Below are positions 50,692-58,578 of a stretch of 64,000 bases of DNA, in pieces. The stretch's first letter is position 1, and each line of letters begins with the position of its first letter. The stretch comes from Kluyvera sichuanensis. Its GTDB lineage: Bacteria; Pseudomonadota; Gammaproteobacteria; Enterobacterales; Enterobacteriaceae. The stretch is taken from contig NZ_JABBJF010000021.1 in assembly GCF_014218705.1 (NCBI RefSeq), positions 27,766 through 91,765 on the forward strand. Direction: 5' to 3'. The notes beneath the pieces are model-generated. The model saw only the letters and a list, made by a program, of their open reading frames with translations. It was not told where the DNA came from and made no database searches. Both the position numbers and the translations under genes were made by a program.

Positions 50692-51046
50692 TCTTTTTCT
50701 CCTGCATTAAAAGGAACACGGTCATTGCCGCTCTGAAAGGGTTAGGGTTCTGGATCAGATGTTGTGGAGTTGAACTATCCACCGTTCTGTGGGCCGCTCT
50801 CCACTCACCGGGCTGTCTTGCAGGGACTACACCAATTCTGTGTCGGTAAATAATGTCCCACGCATCCTCCGGATCGTTACACCAGTCGAAGGTTCCGGCT
50901 CCGTTCGGACCGATGGCGACCACTGCTGTGTAATCACCTTCCTGTGAGCCTTTCCAGCCGTATTGTGAGATGAGCGGTCGATGGCCGGTGGCTTCCGCGA
51001 CCAGACAGTTGATTTCAAAGTCCGTCATCTCGCTGTAATTTTTCAT
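50675..51046 (-). CDS. DUF2591-like phage protein
   Basis: From ATG 51046 (GGAGATCGGGA upstream) the protein has 123 residues. The pattern MKNYSEMTDFEINCLVAEATGH, then TFDWCNDPEDAWDIIYRHRIGV and FRAAMTVFLLMQE, matches phage proteins of the DUF2591 type. Role unknown. A family 2 operator precedes it. Confidence 0.7.
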   Translation of the reverse strand: MKNYSEMTDFEINCLVAEATGHRPLISQYGWKGSQEGDYTAVVAIGPNGAGTFDWCNDPEDAWDIIYRHRIGVVPARQPGEWRAAHRTVDSSTPQHLIQNPNPFRAAMTVFLLMQEKKSEETV

Positions 51047-51129
51047 TCCCGATCTCCTTCTCATCCGTTGCCGAACAACTATGTGGCGTTGTCACTTTGT
51101 ACTTCTACGGATGGTAATTCCGTATTAGT

Positions 51130-51142
51130 AACCAATTTGTTT
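51130..51142. promoter_or_regulatory. Family 2 operator
   Basis: AACCAATTTGTTT plus TCTTGTTGGTGATAATAC matches the full leader; it precedes the DUF2591-like gene. Confidence 0.65.
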
Positions 51143-51166
51143 TCTTGTTGGTGATAATACGGAAAT

Positions 51167-51190
51167 AAAAAAGGCGTCCAAGTGGACGCC
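51167..51190 (-). terminator. Rho-independent terminator (minus strand)
   Basis: GGCGTCCA and TGGACGCC form an 8-bp stem followed by TTTTTTATTT on the minus strand. It ends the SPFH gene. The same stem is reused at 52312-52328. Confidence 0.88.
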
Positions 51191-51208
51191 GTATCTTTGA
51201 AAAGGCTG

Positions 51209-52039
51209 TTACTTCAACGCGATAAACGGAGTATTAGCCCCTTCAGTCATGTACTGAGGCAACTGACCATTCCATTTGTTGATGGCTTCCAGCTCCATGA
51301 CGTTCGGGTTCTGACGTAATGCTTCACCGCGCAACTTGATGGCATCAGCTTCTGCTTGAGCACGCTTGCGGATAGCGTCGGCTTCACCTTCGGCTTGTTC
51401 ACGCAGCATGTTCGCTTCTGCCTTGCGCTGCTCAACTTCCTGCTGGCGCTGGAGCGTTTTCTGGTTCGCGGTCACTTTGGCATTGATAGATTCGATGACA
51501 GTGTCCGGGTAGTCTGGTTTGCCCACCCATGACAGGCTAATAACCTCAATACCTACCGGTGACATTTCTGCCTGAATGTCTTTCAGCGCATTGTCGAGCA
51601 GAGACGCCTTGCCACCGTCGATGAACGTGTCGGTAGTCATGCGGCTGGCCAGACGGTTCAGTGAGTCCGCAATCTTCTGGCGCAGATCAGTGTCGGTAAT
51701 GTCATCAACACCTTTGCGATAGGTCTGGAATACGGTAGTTACTTTGTCGCGATTAACCAGATATGCCACACCAATTTTGTGGCCGATGGCTGTACCGTCG
51801 CTCATCTGAAATGTGAACGGCTCATCGTAGGTTTTCATCTGTTTGAAAGTGGGGAAGGTGTACAGCTCGGTATTCAGACCAGTCCACTGACGGCCAACGC
51901 CGACAACTTCACCGATACCTTTGTCTTCACCCAATTTGTTTACCTTAATGCCAACGTATCCCGGTTCCACGCGATCGCAGCCGGTCAGACCCATTGTGCA
52001 AATAGCAGCCAAAGCCACCGCCAGTAAACCTTTCTTCAT
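51209..52039 (-). CDS. SPFH/prohibitin-like lipoprotein
   Basis: This 276-residue protein has a signal peptide with lipobox (MGLTGC, about 16-21). An SPFH domain follows (VEPGYVGIKVNKLGEDKG, LVNRDKVTTVFQTYRKGVDDI, GIEVISLSW), then a coiled-coil Ala/Glu-rich region (RQQEVEQRKAEANMLREQAEGEADAIRKRAQAEADAIKLRGEALR). Host relatives HflK and HflC control the FtsH protease that governs lambda CII. A phage copy could tune lysogeny or protect membranes. It is paired with a small membrane protein. Confidence 0.8.
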   Translation of the reverse strand: MKKGLLAVALAAICTMGLTGCDRVEPGYVGIKVNKLGEDKGIGEVVGVGRQWTGLNTELYTFPTFKQMKTYDEPFTFQMSDGTAIGHKIGVAYLVNRDKVTTVFQTYRKGVDDITDTDLRQKIADSLNRLASRMTTDTFIDGGKASLLDNALKDIQAEMSPVGIEVISLSWVGKPDYPDTVIESINAKVTANQKTLQRQQEVEQRKAEANMLREQAEGEADAIRKRAQAEADAIKLRGEALRQNPNVMELEAINKWNGQLPQYMTEGANTPFIALK

Positions 52040-52042
52040 TAC

Positions 52043-52243
52043 TTACTTCTCCTTAGTTTTATTGAGTGAGTTGATATACCTGCGGCCAGCTTTTAACAAG
52101 GCAACCGGGAAGACTACAGCGATGGCAAGTCCGATAAATAAGGCCAGATCGCTTTTAGCTGATATAAGCGATGGAACCAGTAAACCGTAGATAAAGCAGA
52201 CTGATATCACCGCTGAAACAGCCATGAGATAACCCTTGATCAT
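52043..52243 (-). CDS. Small two-helix membrane protein
   Basis: This 66-residue protein has two transmembrane helices (YLMAVSAVISVCFIYGLLVP and LALFIGLAIAVVFPVALL) and a basic end (KAGRRYINSLNKTKEK). It starts in the AAACACATG context. It lies 3 bp before the SPFH gene, so it probably works with that protein in the membrane. Confidence 0.65.
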   Translation of the reverse strand: MIKGYLMAVSAVISVCFIYGLLVPSLISAKSDLALFIGLAIAVVFPVALLKAGRRYINSLNKTKEK

Positions 52244-52275
52244 GTGTTTCCTTTTGTCGTTTTGGTGTAGAAATG

Positions 52276-52295
52276 ATAAGTAAGTACTTATATAT
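52276..52295. promoter_or_regulatory. Family 1 operator
   Basis: ATAAGTAAGTACTTATATAT lies 32 bp upstream of the small membrane protein gene that heads the SPFH pair. Confidence 0.68.
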
Positions 52296-52303
52296 TTTCA
52301 AGT

Positions 52304-52330
52304 ATAAAAAAGGCGTCCAATGGACGCCTT
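52304..52330 (-). terminator. Rho-independent terminator (minus strand)
   Basis: GGCGTCCA and TGGACGCC pair perfectly with a one-base gap, followed by TTTTTTATAC on the minus strand. It ends the RecA-like gene. Confidence 0.85.
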
Positions 52331-52334
52331 GTGA

Positions 52335-53411
52335 TTACGCTTCTTCTGTCTCTGCTGGGGACGACTCTTTCGCTCGCCGTTCGTCTATCGCCTGGAGTGC
52401 TGCGATGATTTCCGGGAGTGGCTTCTCGCGGTACATCTCGACGATCTGCGATTTGGTGTATTTCTTATCGCCAATTTCCACACGCCCGCTGGCGTTCTTG
52501 GGCAGGTATCCTTCCTCCAGCATGTACTCAACCAGAGATTCGATGACGTCCAGCCCGCGAGTCGGGTCGAAGTAGAATTTCCATGAGCATTTGCCAAACG
52601 GAGGTGCGACTTTGTTTTTAATGCACTCGGCGCCAACGTCCTGTCCGATCTTCTCTTTACCATCCTTCATGACGGATGCACCCAGACGGATGCGCACCGA
52701 CGCGTAGAACTTCGGAGAGTCGCCACCCGGAGACGTAGTCGGATCGCCAAACATCACGCCAATTTTGGTACGCACCTGGTTCAAGAAGATGATGCACGCG
52801 TTGTACTTACGCGCCCAAAGCGCCAGAGTAGGGAAGTTCGCACTCGTCGCGCGAGCCAGCGCCGTGTTGTCGTTCATGTTCAGCTGATCTTTGTCCTTCG
52901 CAGTGCCTTCTGCCATCTTGTCGAACTTCTCAGCCTTCGAGTTCGGAACCATCGACGCCAGAGAGTCGGCAACGATGCAGATAGGGGCTGTTTCCGGGAT
53001 AAGCTCTTCGTCGCGAACCAGCTTGAGGATTGTGCCGATCAGCTCAACGGAGTCTTCGAAGGTATCCGGCTGTTTGTAGACCCACTGACCATCGTCTTCG
53101 TCGGCGTTCAGACCGTTCGCCACCGCAAGACCAACGTCGAAGCTGTTTTCGTGGTCGAGGAACACGGCCAGACCATCCTGCTTTTGTGCTGACACCATCG
53201 CAGCCGTTGCCAAAAAGGTTTTACCGGCGCTTGGCGGCCCGAAGACTTCAACGATACGCCCACACGGAAAACCACCGTCGTAACGTCCGGAAATGGCTTT
53301 GTTCAGTGGAGGGAAACCGGAGTCAATCCAGTGGGAGACCTTCTGGATCTCGTCATTGCTGCCGATTTTCTTTTTCAGCGCCAGTGCCAGTGCGGATTTG
53401 CCTTTTGCCAT
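52335..53411 (-). CDS. RecA/UvsX-like recombinase
   Basis: This 358-residue RecA-fold protein has Walker A GPPSAGKT (58-65), a Walker B-like ICIVADSLASM and CIIFLNQVRTKIG with the conserved NQ. It forms filaments on ssDNA and drives strand exchange. It stands with SSB, a UvsY-like gene and FEN, as in T4-type recombination-dependent replication. The end is acidic (ESSPAETEEA), as in RecA. It is complete. Confidence 0.93.
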   Translation of the reverse strand: MAKGKSALALALKKKIGSNDEIQKVSHWIDSGFPPLNKAISGRYDGGFPCGRIVEVFGPPSAGKTFLATAAMVSAQKQDGLAVFLDHENSFDVGLAVANGLNADEDDGQWVYKQPDTFEDSVELIGTILKLVRDEELIPETAPICIVADSLASMVPNSKAEKFDKMAEGTAKDKDQLNMNDNTALARATSANFPTLALWARKYNACIIFLNQVRTKIGVMFGDPTTSPGGDSPKFYASVRIRLGASVMKDGKEKIGQDVGAECIKNKVAPPFGKCSWKFYFDPTRGLDVIESLVEYMLEEGYLPKNASGRVEIGDKKYTKSQIVEMYREKPLPEIIAALQAIDERRAKESSPAETEEA

Positions 53412-53413
53412 GA

Positions 53414-53680
53414 TTAGGCTCCTTTTGATTCGTTGATTCGCTTCGAAGCAGCGGCTTCGTCAAACTTGATTGCGTCGTGGTTCAGGTGTTTGGCGACGCG
53501 AGCGATGATCTTCACGACCTGCTCGCTGACCAGCGCGAACTCACGCTCAGTAGCAGAAATGCCAGCAGCGCCCAGAATGTTCGGCAGCGCCACCACAGCG
53601 TGCTCGCCGTGGCAGAAGACAATCTCTTTAGCCAGCATGGTTGGCGTAGTTGCCCCGCCATTAATGATGGATTTCAGCAT
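53414..53680 (-). CDS. Small unknown protein in replication operon
   Basis: This 88-residue protein, MLKSIINGGATTPTMLAKEIVF..., has a helical second half (FALVSEQVVKIIARVAKHLNHDAI). It lies 2 bp upstream of the RecA-like gene and overlaps the stop of the FEN gene by one base. It is thus locked into the replication operon. Function unknown. Confidence 0.65.
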   Translation of the reverse strand: MLKSIINGGATTPTMLAKEIVFCHGEHAVVALPNILGAAGISATEREFALVSEQVVKIIARVAKHLNHDAIKFDEAAASKRINESKGA

Positions 53681-54624
53681 CAGCAGTACCTCTCAAACGG
53701 CAGAACAAACACTTCCAGATCTTCCAGAAACGACCGGAAGTTCAGCTCGTAACACATCTGTTCGAAGGCATTCATGTCGCGTGCGCCTTTAATCGACTCG
53801 ATTTCGCTGGGTGGGAATTTTGTGTCGATAAGGTTCATCAGCATCATGTTGCGCTTAAAGGCTTCGAGCATCCGGCAGCCCGTCTTCTCGTTGAAGGCGT
53901 TCTTTGCCAGCTTGTTGAATGCCGTCTTATAGCGACCTTTGTTGATGACAATGGAGCCGTCGTTAATGCCGCGTACCATTGCGGCCACGCTTCCCCATTC
54001 ATGAAGTAACTCTTTCGCGCCACCGTCACCAATGCCACCGACGCCTTTGATGTTGTCCGAGTTATCGCCCTGCAACGCTTTCGCTTCCAGAAACGCGCGT
54101 GGCGTTGGCAGACCGGTCAGCTCTGCGAACTGTTCGAAGTTCACCTGCTTGTGCTTGGCATCTTCACGCAGGCTTACCCAGCTCACATTCTCGCGAACCA
54201 GCTGGAGCCAGTCGCCATCGCCAGTCAGCAGGTAGATGTGATCGACGGTCGGCTGCGGAGCCAGGCGAGAGACCAGCATTCCAGCCAGGTCGTCCGCTTC
54301 TGCGTCCTTTGCAATGAGTTGGTTAACGCCCAGCGCGGTCATCATTTTCAAGATGTACGGCTTCTGGATGGCAAAGCCTTCTTTCATCTTCTTCATATCC
54401 GGGTCGTCATCGCGATTCGCTTTGTACTCCGGGTAGAAGTCGCGACGTTTGTCGCTGAATCCATCCCACAAGATCATTGGGCGGGCATGGAGAATTGAGG
54501 CGTAACGACGAACGTTCTTCACGAAGCCAAAAGCCGCCTGAACTTCCATCTCGCCGTTGTGTAATTTGTCGGATTGCTGGTGGTAATAGCCAAGGCTGTT
54601 ACCGTCCACAAAGAGATAATTCAC
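53680..54624 (-). CDS. FEN-type 5'-3' exonuclease
   Basis: This 314-residue nuclease has acidic motifs FVDGN (5-9), KDAEADDLAG and TGDGDWLQL, and a helix-3-turn-helix (GDNSDNIKGVGGIGDGGAKELL). It matches the T4 RNase H / Pol I 5'-nuclease family, which removes RNA primers. No Pol I polymerase domain follows. The cluster suggests lagging-strand processing with the phage Pol III alpha. Confidence 0.9.
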   Translation of the reverse strand: MNYLFVDGNSLGYYHQQSDKLHNGEMEVQAAFGFVKNVRRYASILHARPMILWDGFSDKRRDFYPEYKANRDDDPDMKKMKEGFAIQKPYILKMMTALGVNQLIAKDAEADDLAGMLVSRLAPQPTVDHIYLLTGDGDWLQLVRENVSWVSLREDAKHKQVNFEQFAELTGLPTPRAFLEAKALQGDNSDNIKGVGGIGDGGAKELLHEWGSVAAMVRGINDGSIVINKGRYKTAFNKLAKNAFNEKTGCRMLEAFKRNMMLMNLIDTKFPPSEIESIKGARDMNAFEQMCYELNFRSFLEDLEVFVLPFERYC

Positions 54625-54638
54625 CGGTACACTCCTTC

Positions 54639-54670
54639 CAAAAAAGTAAGGCGTCCGTAGACGCCTTACT
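54639..54670 (-). terminator. Rho-independent terminator (minus strand)
   Basis: AGTAAGGCGTC and GACGCCTTACT form an 11-bp stem with loop CGTA, followed by TTTTTTGG on the minus strand. It ends the SSB gene. Confidence 0.9.
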
Positions 54671-54685
54671 GGTCACGTTATGGGA

Positions 54686-55714
54686 TTACAGAGCGTCCAG
54701 TTCAGCCAGCAGGTCGTCGAGACCTTCGTCAGCTGGTGCAGATGCAGTGGCAGCAGATGCTGAAGCACTTGCAGCTGCGGCGGCTTCCGGAGCTTTAACT
54801 TCTTCCGGTTTAGTTTCCGGCTTGAACTCAGCTTCAGCGGCACGCAGGATCTCTTCATCAACCAGGCTGGTGGACTCTGGAGCCGGAGTGTGTGCTGTAG
54901 CGACAGCAGCTGCACCTTCCGTATGACCAGTGATAGAGCCAAAGCCTGGCAGTTCAGCAGCAGCTGATTTTGCAGCGGAAGAAATGGCCGGAGAGGACAT
55001 TGTTGCTGCCGGAGCCGCGATACCAATCAGACGACCCATAGTGCGAGCCGTAGACAGCAGACGGGTTTCGTCAGCCTGGTTCGCGTATGCGATCAGATCG
55101 TGTTGGGTAGTCCAGAGCTTCTCAGGAATGTCGCCTTTGTAGACTTTACGTTTCGGGGATACGTCGTACTTGGTGTCACGACCGGAACCGGTACGCTTAA
55201 TCAGGAACGCATAGCCTTCTTCTTTGCTCAGTGGGTTGCCGATATCATCCGCAATATCTTCGGACATCACTTTGCAGATATCGTCGAAGACCGTAGACGG
55301 CAGCTCAATCAGCTGGCATTTCTCTGCGTCCGCAAAGTCTTCACGCGCAGACAGAACACCGTTGACCAGATAACGAGGTGTAGCACGCATACTGTTAATG
55401 CGCTCTTCCATCGCTTTGTTGCCCTTAAAGCGAGCACGACCTTCCATAACCATCTCACACAGCTGGCAAGCGTGGCCGTGGGTGTGTTGTTCGCAGATGT
55501 AGGCGGTGGTTACATCTTTGCCTTCCTCATTCTGATGCTTAACGTAGTGCATACCGAAAGTCTGGAAGAACACGCCATTCGGGTCGTCCTTGTTCGGAAA
55601 AATGCGCAGATAGTTATTGCCGTCTTTCAGACGGGTCAAATCAACGTTATTGCCACGTTTAGAAGCAATATCGCCACGGGTCTTGTTAAGCAGATCAAGT
55701 AATGACTTAGACAT
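54686..55714 (-). CDS. Gp32-like single-stranded DNA-binding protein
   Basis: This 342-residue protein resembles T4 gp32. The N-terminus is basic, and a zinc-site-like CEQHTHGHACQLC (74-86) sits inside an OB-fold region (about 25-240). Then come a long Ala/Pro/Glu-rich linker and an acidic end GLDDLLAELDAL, which would bind partner proteins. It coats ssDNA for replication and recombination. It is followed by a strong terminator and preceded by a family 1 operator, so it is probably expressed at a high level from its own unit. Confidence 0.85.
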   Translation of the reverse strand: MSKSLLDLLNKTRGDIASKRGNNVDLTRLKDGNNYLRIFPNKDDPNGVFFQTFGMHYVKHQNEEGKDVTTAYICEQHTHGHACQLCEMVMEGRARFKGNKAMEERINSMRATPRYLVNGVLSAREDFADAEKCQLIELPSTVFDDICKVMSEDIADDIGNPLSKEEGYAFLIKRTGSGRDTKYDVSPKRKVYKGDIPEKLWTTQHDLIAYANQADETRLLSTARTMGRLIGIAAPAATMSSPAISSAAKSAAAELPGFGSITGHTEGAAAVATAHTPAPESTSLVDEEILRAAEAEFKPETKPEEVKAPEAAAAASASASAATASAPADEGLDDLLAELDAL

Positions 55715-55800
55715 GTATTTCTCCTTGTTGTGATTGTGGCCATTGGCGCTATGCGCGTTGGGCGTTCGTTTATTCGTGGCTCTTTCGAGCGAGAAGGATG

Positions 55801-55820
55801 ATAGATCAGTGCTTACTTAT
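55801..55820. promoter_or_regulatory. Family 1 operator
   Basis: ATAGATCAGTGCTTACTTAT lies about 87 bp upstream of the SSB start. Confidence 0.6.
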
Positions 55821-55833
55821 GATCTAGCATAAA

Positions 55834-56265
55834 TTAACGGGGAGAGTGGAAACGTTCGGCGCCCAAACGTTCAATCTCCACGATAGCCATTTTGGACGCC
55901 TGGACAATCATGTCGCGGCGGTGGGAGAAGGCGGCTACAGCGTGCTTGTACAGATCTGCAATGTGCCGGGCATCGTCGAGTTTCTGGCGCTTTGCGAGGT
56001 ATTGCGGGTTGGTTCTTACCTTCGCCTCCAGTACGGATTCATTGAACTTAATACCGTTCATACTCAGGTTCTTACGCTCATTGTCGTAGATTTTCGCCTC
56101 AATCGCATCGAGGGAGAGTTTTGCATCTGCGACTTCGCGTTCTGCCCGCGCCAGCTTAGAGCCGTACTCCATCAACAGGCGCGGTTGCTGACGCCAGACT
56201 TCCTCCAGATTGTCGCGGTCGAACTCCAGATCGGACATGATTTTTTCGTAGATATCGGTGCTCAT
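55834..56265 (-). CDS. UvsY-like recombination mediator (tentative)
   Basis: From ATG 56265 the protein has 143 residues, almost all helical. EVWRQQPRLLMEYGSKLARAEREVADAKLSLDAIEAKI and YLAKRQKLDDARHIADLYKHAVAAFSHRRDMIV recall UvsY-like mediators, which load the recombinase on SSB-covered DNA. Its position next to SSB supports this. Sequence evidence alone is moderate. Confidence 0.55.
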   Translation of the reverse strand: MSTDIYEKIMSDLEFDRDNLEEVWRQQPRLLMEYGSKLARAEREVADAKLSLDAIEAKIYDNERKNLSMNGIKFNESVLEAKVRTNPQYLAKRQKLDDARHIADLYKHAVAAFSHRRDMIVQASKMAIVEIERLGAERFHSPR

Positions 56266-56472
56266 GGTGTTAATTACCTGCTTATTTATGTATATCAATT
56301 TTATCATGGAGGAATCAGGCGGAGGAGATTATGACATGATGAAATGGAGGTTATGAGATAGGTAAGCCAGTGAAAAATCAGGTGGTTCTGGTACTCTATG
56401 CCCCGTTAAAAGCTGGCCGTAGACAGCGTACGACAATGTGGTGGAGACACGGACGGATGGAATTCACTCGCC

Positions 56473-56502
56473 GTTGACAGTTGTCAACATCGAACATATA
56501 AT
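56473..56502 (+). promoter_or_regulatory. Consensus sigma-70 promoter with palindromic operator
   Basis: TTGACA (56474-56479) and TATAAT (56497-56502) are both exact consensus hexamers with a 17-bp spacer. The 16-bp palindrome GTTGACAGTTGTCAAC (56473-56488) overlaps the -35 hexamer, a typical autorepression site. It drives the operon beginning at 56517. Confidence 0.85.
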
Positions 56503-56516
56503 ATGCCGGAGATAAA

Positions 56517-56747
56517 TTGTATCTGAAGAAACATACTAATAAGCACATTCAAGCGGCCATTGAATATGCTGTAACTCAAGGCTGGGTTTGGGTTCCACCA
56601 GGCGATTCTGCACACTGTTTTTGCAAATTGCGCTGCGGCAGTCCAGAAGGTGAACACCGAGATCACCAGATGAGCGTATGGTCGACACCGAGAAGTGCTG
56701 AAAACCATGCCAAGCAAATCATTCGTATGGTTGATCGCTGCGATTGA
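56517..56747 (+). CDS. HicA-like small basic protein, toxin candidate
   Basis: The protein has 76 residues from TTG 56517 (GGAG upstream). It has HIQAAIEYAVTQGWVWVPPGDSAHCFCKLRC, then QMSVWSTPRSAENHAKQIIRMVDRC. This resembles HicA-fold proteins that bind RNA, with a His in GDSAHCF at the place of the catalytic His. It is the first gene of an operon with a consensus promoter, followed by a putative antitoxin. Toxicity is inferred. Confidence 0.6.
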   Translation: MYLKKHTNKHIQAAIEYAVTQGWVWVPPGDSAHCFCKLRCGSPEGEHRDHQMSVWSTPRSAENHAKQIIRMVDRCD

Positions 56748-56754
56748 TTTTGCC

Positions 56755-56786
56755 CGGTAAGGAGTTGCTACAACAACTCCTTACCG
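56755..56786 (+). promoter_or_regulatory. Strong hairpin between the TA-like genes
   Basis: CGGTAAGGAGTTG (56755-56767) and its exact complement (56774-56786) form a 13-bp stem with a 6-base loop. No T-tract follows. It may adjust the ratio of the two products or protect the message. Confidence 0.75.
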
Positions 56787-56828
56787 AATCAACAAGAGAA
56801 TACTCTGAATACTAAACGAAGAGGTACT

Positions 56829-57386
56829 ATGGCGCTTTATAACTTCACTCTGACACTCTCAGGCGTAACGTATGAGACCGAAGGACTGGAAGACGCGCTG
56901 TACGGAAGCGGCTGTGACGATGCGCTGATTTGCGCATATGGAAACTCCGTATATGTTGAGTTCGACCGCGAAGCTGAATCGCTCGATGCAGCAATTGAAT
57001 CAGCGGTCGACAATATCGAATCAGCCGGAATCGGCGCTATTGTTGAATCTGTCGACTCTGCTCTTGTAGGCTTGAGCGACATTGCGGAAATTACTGAAAT
57101 GTCCCGACAGGCGATTGCAATGCTGAAAGATGGCACTCGCGGTAGCGGTGACTTCCCTTGCCCTGTCCAACGCATTAAAGGTCAGTCTCCACTCTGGGAT
57201 TGGGCTGATGTGGCCGAATGGTTACTAAAGAACGGTAGATTGAAAGATAATAGCGACCTGGTAATTAACGCTCGTGTGCTGAGTAAATGGAACCTTGCCT
57301 TACGTGCGAGCGCTTCAAAAGATTTTCAAGAAGTTGAGTCAATAGCGGCAGCACTAATCGAACGTCGACGTAAAACTATTTCATAG
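56829..57386 (+). CDS. HTH protein, antitoxin candidate
   Basis: This 185-residue protein has a beta-alpha N-terminal domain (MALYNFTLTLSGVTYETEGLEDALYGSGCDDALI). A helix-turn-helix follows (ALVGLSDIAEITEMSRQAIAMLKDGTRGSG), then PLWDWADVAEWLL. The pattern occurs in bacterial proteins with a HicB-like or regulatory role. It could repress the 56473 palindrome and neutralise the upstream HicA-like protein. The good ribosome-binding site (GAAGAGG) and small gap fit an operon. Confidence 0.65.
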   Translation: MALYNFTLTLSGVTYETEGLEDALYGSGCDDALICAYGNSVYVEFDREAESLDAAIESAVDNIESAGIGAIVESVDSALVGLSDIAEITEMSRQAIAMLKDGTRGSGDFPCPVQRIKGQSPLWDWADVAEWLLKNGRLKDNSDLVINARVLSKWNLALRASASKDFQEVESIAAALIERRRKTIS

Positions 57387-57451
57387 TCCTTACGCGTTTG
57401 GTCTTACTGCCCCTCCATTTAATATTAATAACGATGTGCAATTGAGGAATT

Positions 57452-58096
57452 ATGGCCCAAGACTCCAAACGTGGTAGTGCATTGGTTGAGGTTATAAAAT
57501 CTGATGATGTAACCGATCTGTTCAAGGATTACGGTGAGCTAGTTATTGACTCTGCCCTTGAATCGGGAACGCTTGAGTCGATTCCTTTACTCAATACTCT
57601 CGTAGGAATTTTCAAGACAGCCAGCTCAGTGCATGATCGTCGGTTCACGGAAAAGTTAATTCGTTTCATCTCTGGCTTCGCCGATCTAGACGATGCTACA
57701 CGAATAAATATGGCCAATCGGTTGAACGAAAATGACAAATTTGCGGGTAAGGCTGGCGACAGACTGATTGAAATCATTGACCGCATGGAGAGTGAAAATA
57801 AGCCAGAAATTGCAGCAGCATTCTTGAAAGCGTTTGCGTTTGAATACATTGATTTTATTACATTACGTCGCTTAATGGTTGCGCTTGAGCGTATCCCTTC
57901 CTTTGAGATTGATGAGTTAGATACTTTTTCCAAATACGATGAAAACAACCATCATCAAATATCAGATGAAGCGCTTTTACTCTCATTTGTTAATGCTGGG
58001 TTGGGGAAAAACAATGGCGGGTTTGACGGCGGTATTATTTTGCCGACAGATTTGTGCACAGCATTCGTTCGGTTCAAAGGCTTCAAACCGGAATAA
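57452..58096 (+). CDS. Unknown cargo protein
   Basis: This 214-residue, soluble, helical protein has an acidic C-terminus. It begins MAQDSKRGSALVEVIKSDDVTDLF; the middle has IPLLNTLVGIFKTASSVHDRRFTEKLIRFISGF. AT-rich like the two genes before it and followed by a terminator, it completes a three-gene cargo unit. It may be a stabiliser, effector or defence component. No family was recognised. Confidence 0.6.
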   Translation: MAQDSKRGSALVEVIKSDDVTDLFKDYGELVIDSALESGTLESIPLLNTLVGIFKTASSVHDRRFTEKLIRFISGFADLDDATRINMANRLNENDKFAGKAGDRLIEIIDRMESENKPEIAAAFLKAFAFEYIDFITLRRLMVALERIPSFEIDELDTFSKYDENNHHQISDEALLLSFVNAGLGKNNGGFDGGIILPTDLCTAFVRFKGFKPE

Positions 58097-58107
58097 TTTA
58101 GATCATA

Positions 58108-58135
58108 TAACCCGCCGTTCGGCGGGCTTCTCTAT
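58108..58135 (+). terminator. Rho-independent terminator
   Basis: CCCGCC and GGCGGG pair around GTTC and are followed by CTTCTCTATT. It ends the cargo operon, next to the stop of the convergent 58135 gene. Confidence 0.75.
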
Positions 58136-58578
58136 TATGCGACTTTCTTACCAAAAATTCTCGATAGCGTGACTCTGGTCTGGCGCTTCAGTCTGTACTG
58201 TCTCACATCGCCAATCTTGTTCACTTCCATAAACTCTTTGGCCACCTTCAGTACCAACCGATTGCGGAACAATTTGAACGCCTCCAGATGTTCCTCTGGG
58301 TTATCCGATTCGTAGATCTCCAGCAGATACTGGCACGCCTTCGGATCTTGCGTTTTGAGCGCCAGCGCTCTGGCACATTTACGCAAACGACTGACTTTAT
58401 CGGCACCATCCAGCCCGGCGAACGCCAGCGCCAGATCTAACGTGACCGGGCAGTCGATGATTTCCCAGAACTGCGACCGCATGGTGGCCGCAACTGCTTT
58501 ATCCTGAAAATCCGCTGGGATAGCCGCCAGCGCTTGTGCAATCTTCTGTGCCTCGTTCATGGTGTTCTCTTTATTCAT
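58135..58578 (-). CDS. Unknown helical protein downstream of DNA polymerase
   Basis: The protein has 147 residues from ATG 58578, which overlaps the polymerase stop as ATGA; ATG 58560 is also possible (AAAGAG upstream). It is helical throughout (AQKIAQALAAIPADFQDKAVAATMRSQFWEI) with a basic C-terminus (QYRLKRQTRVTLSRIFGKKVA). Translational coupling suggests a polymerase accessory protein. No family was recognised. Confidence 0.6.
   Translation of the reverse strand: MNKENTMNEAQKIAQALAAIPADFQDKAVAATMRSQFWEIIDCPVTLDLALAFAGLDGADKVSRLRKCARALALKTQDPKACQYLLEIYESDNPEEHLEAFKLFRNRLVLKVAKEFMEVNKIGDVRQYRLKRQTRVTLSRIFGKKVA

Noticed and set aside
56356..56366. ATAGGTAAG half-site upstream of the TA-like promoter
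   Set aside because: Only one half of the family 1 palindrome is present, and the promoter there has its own different operator.
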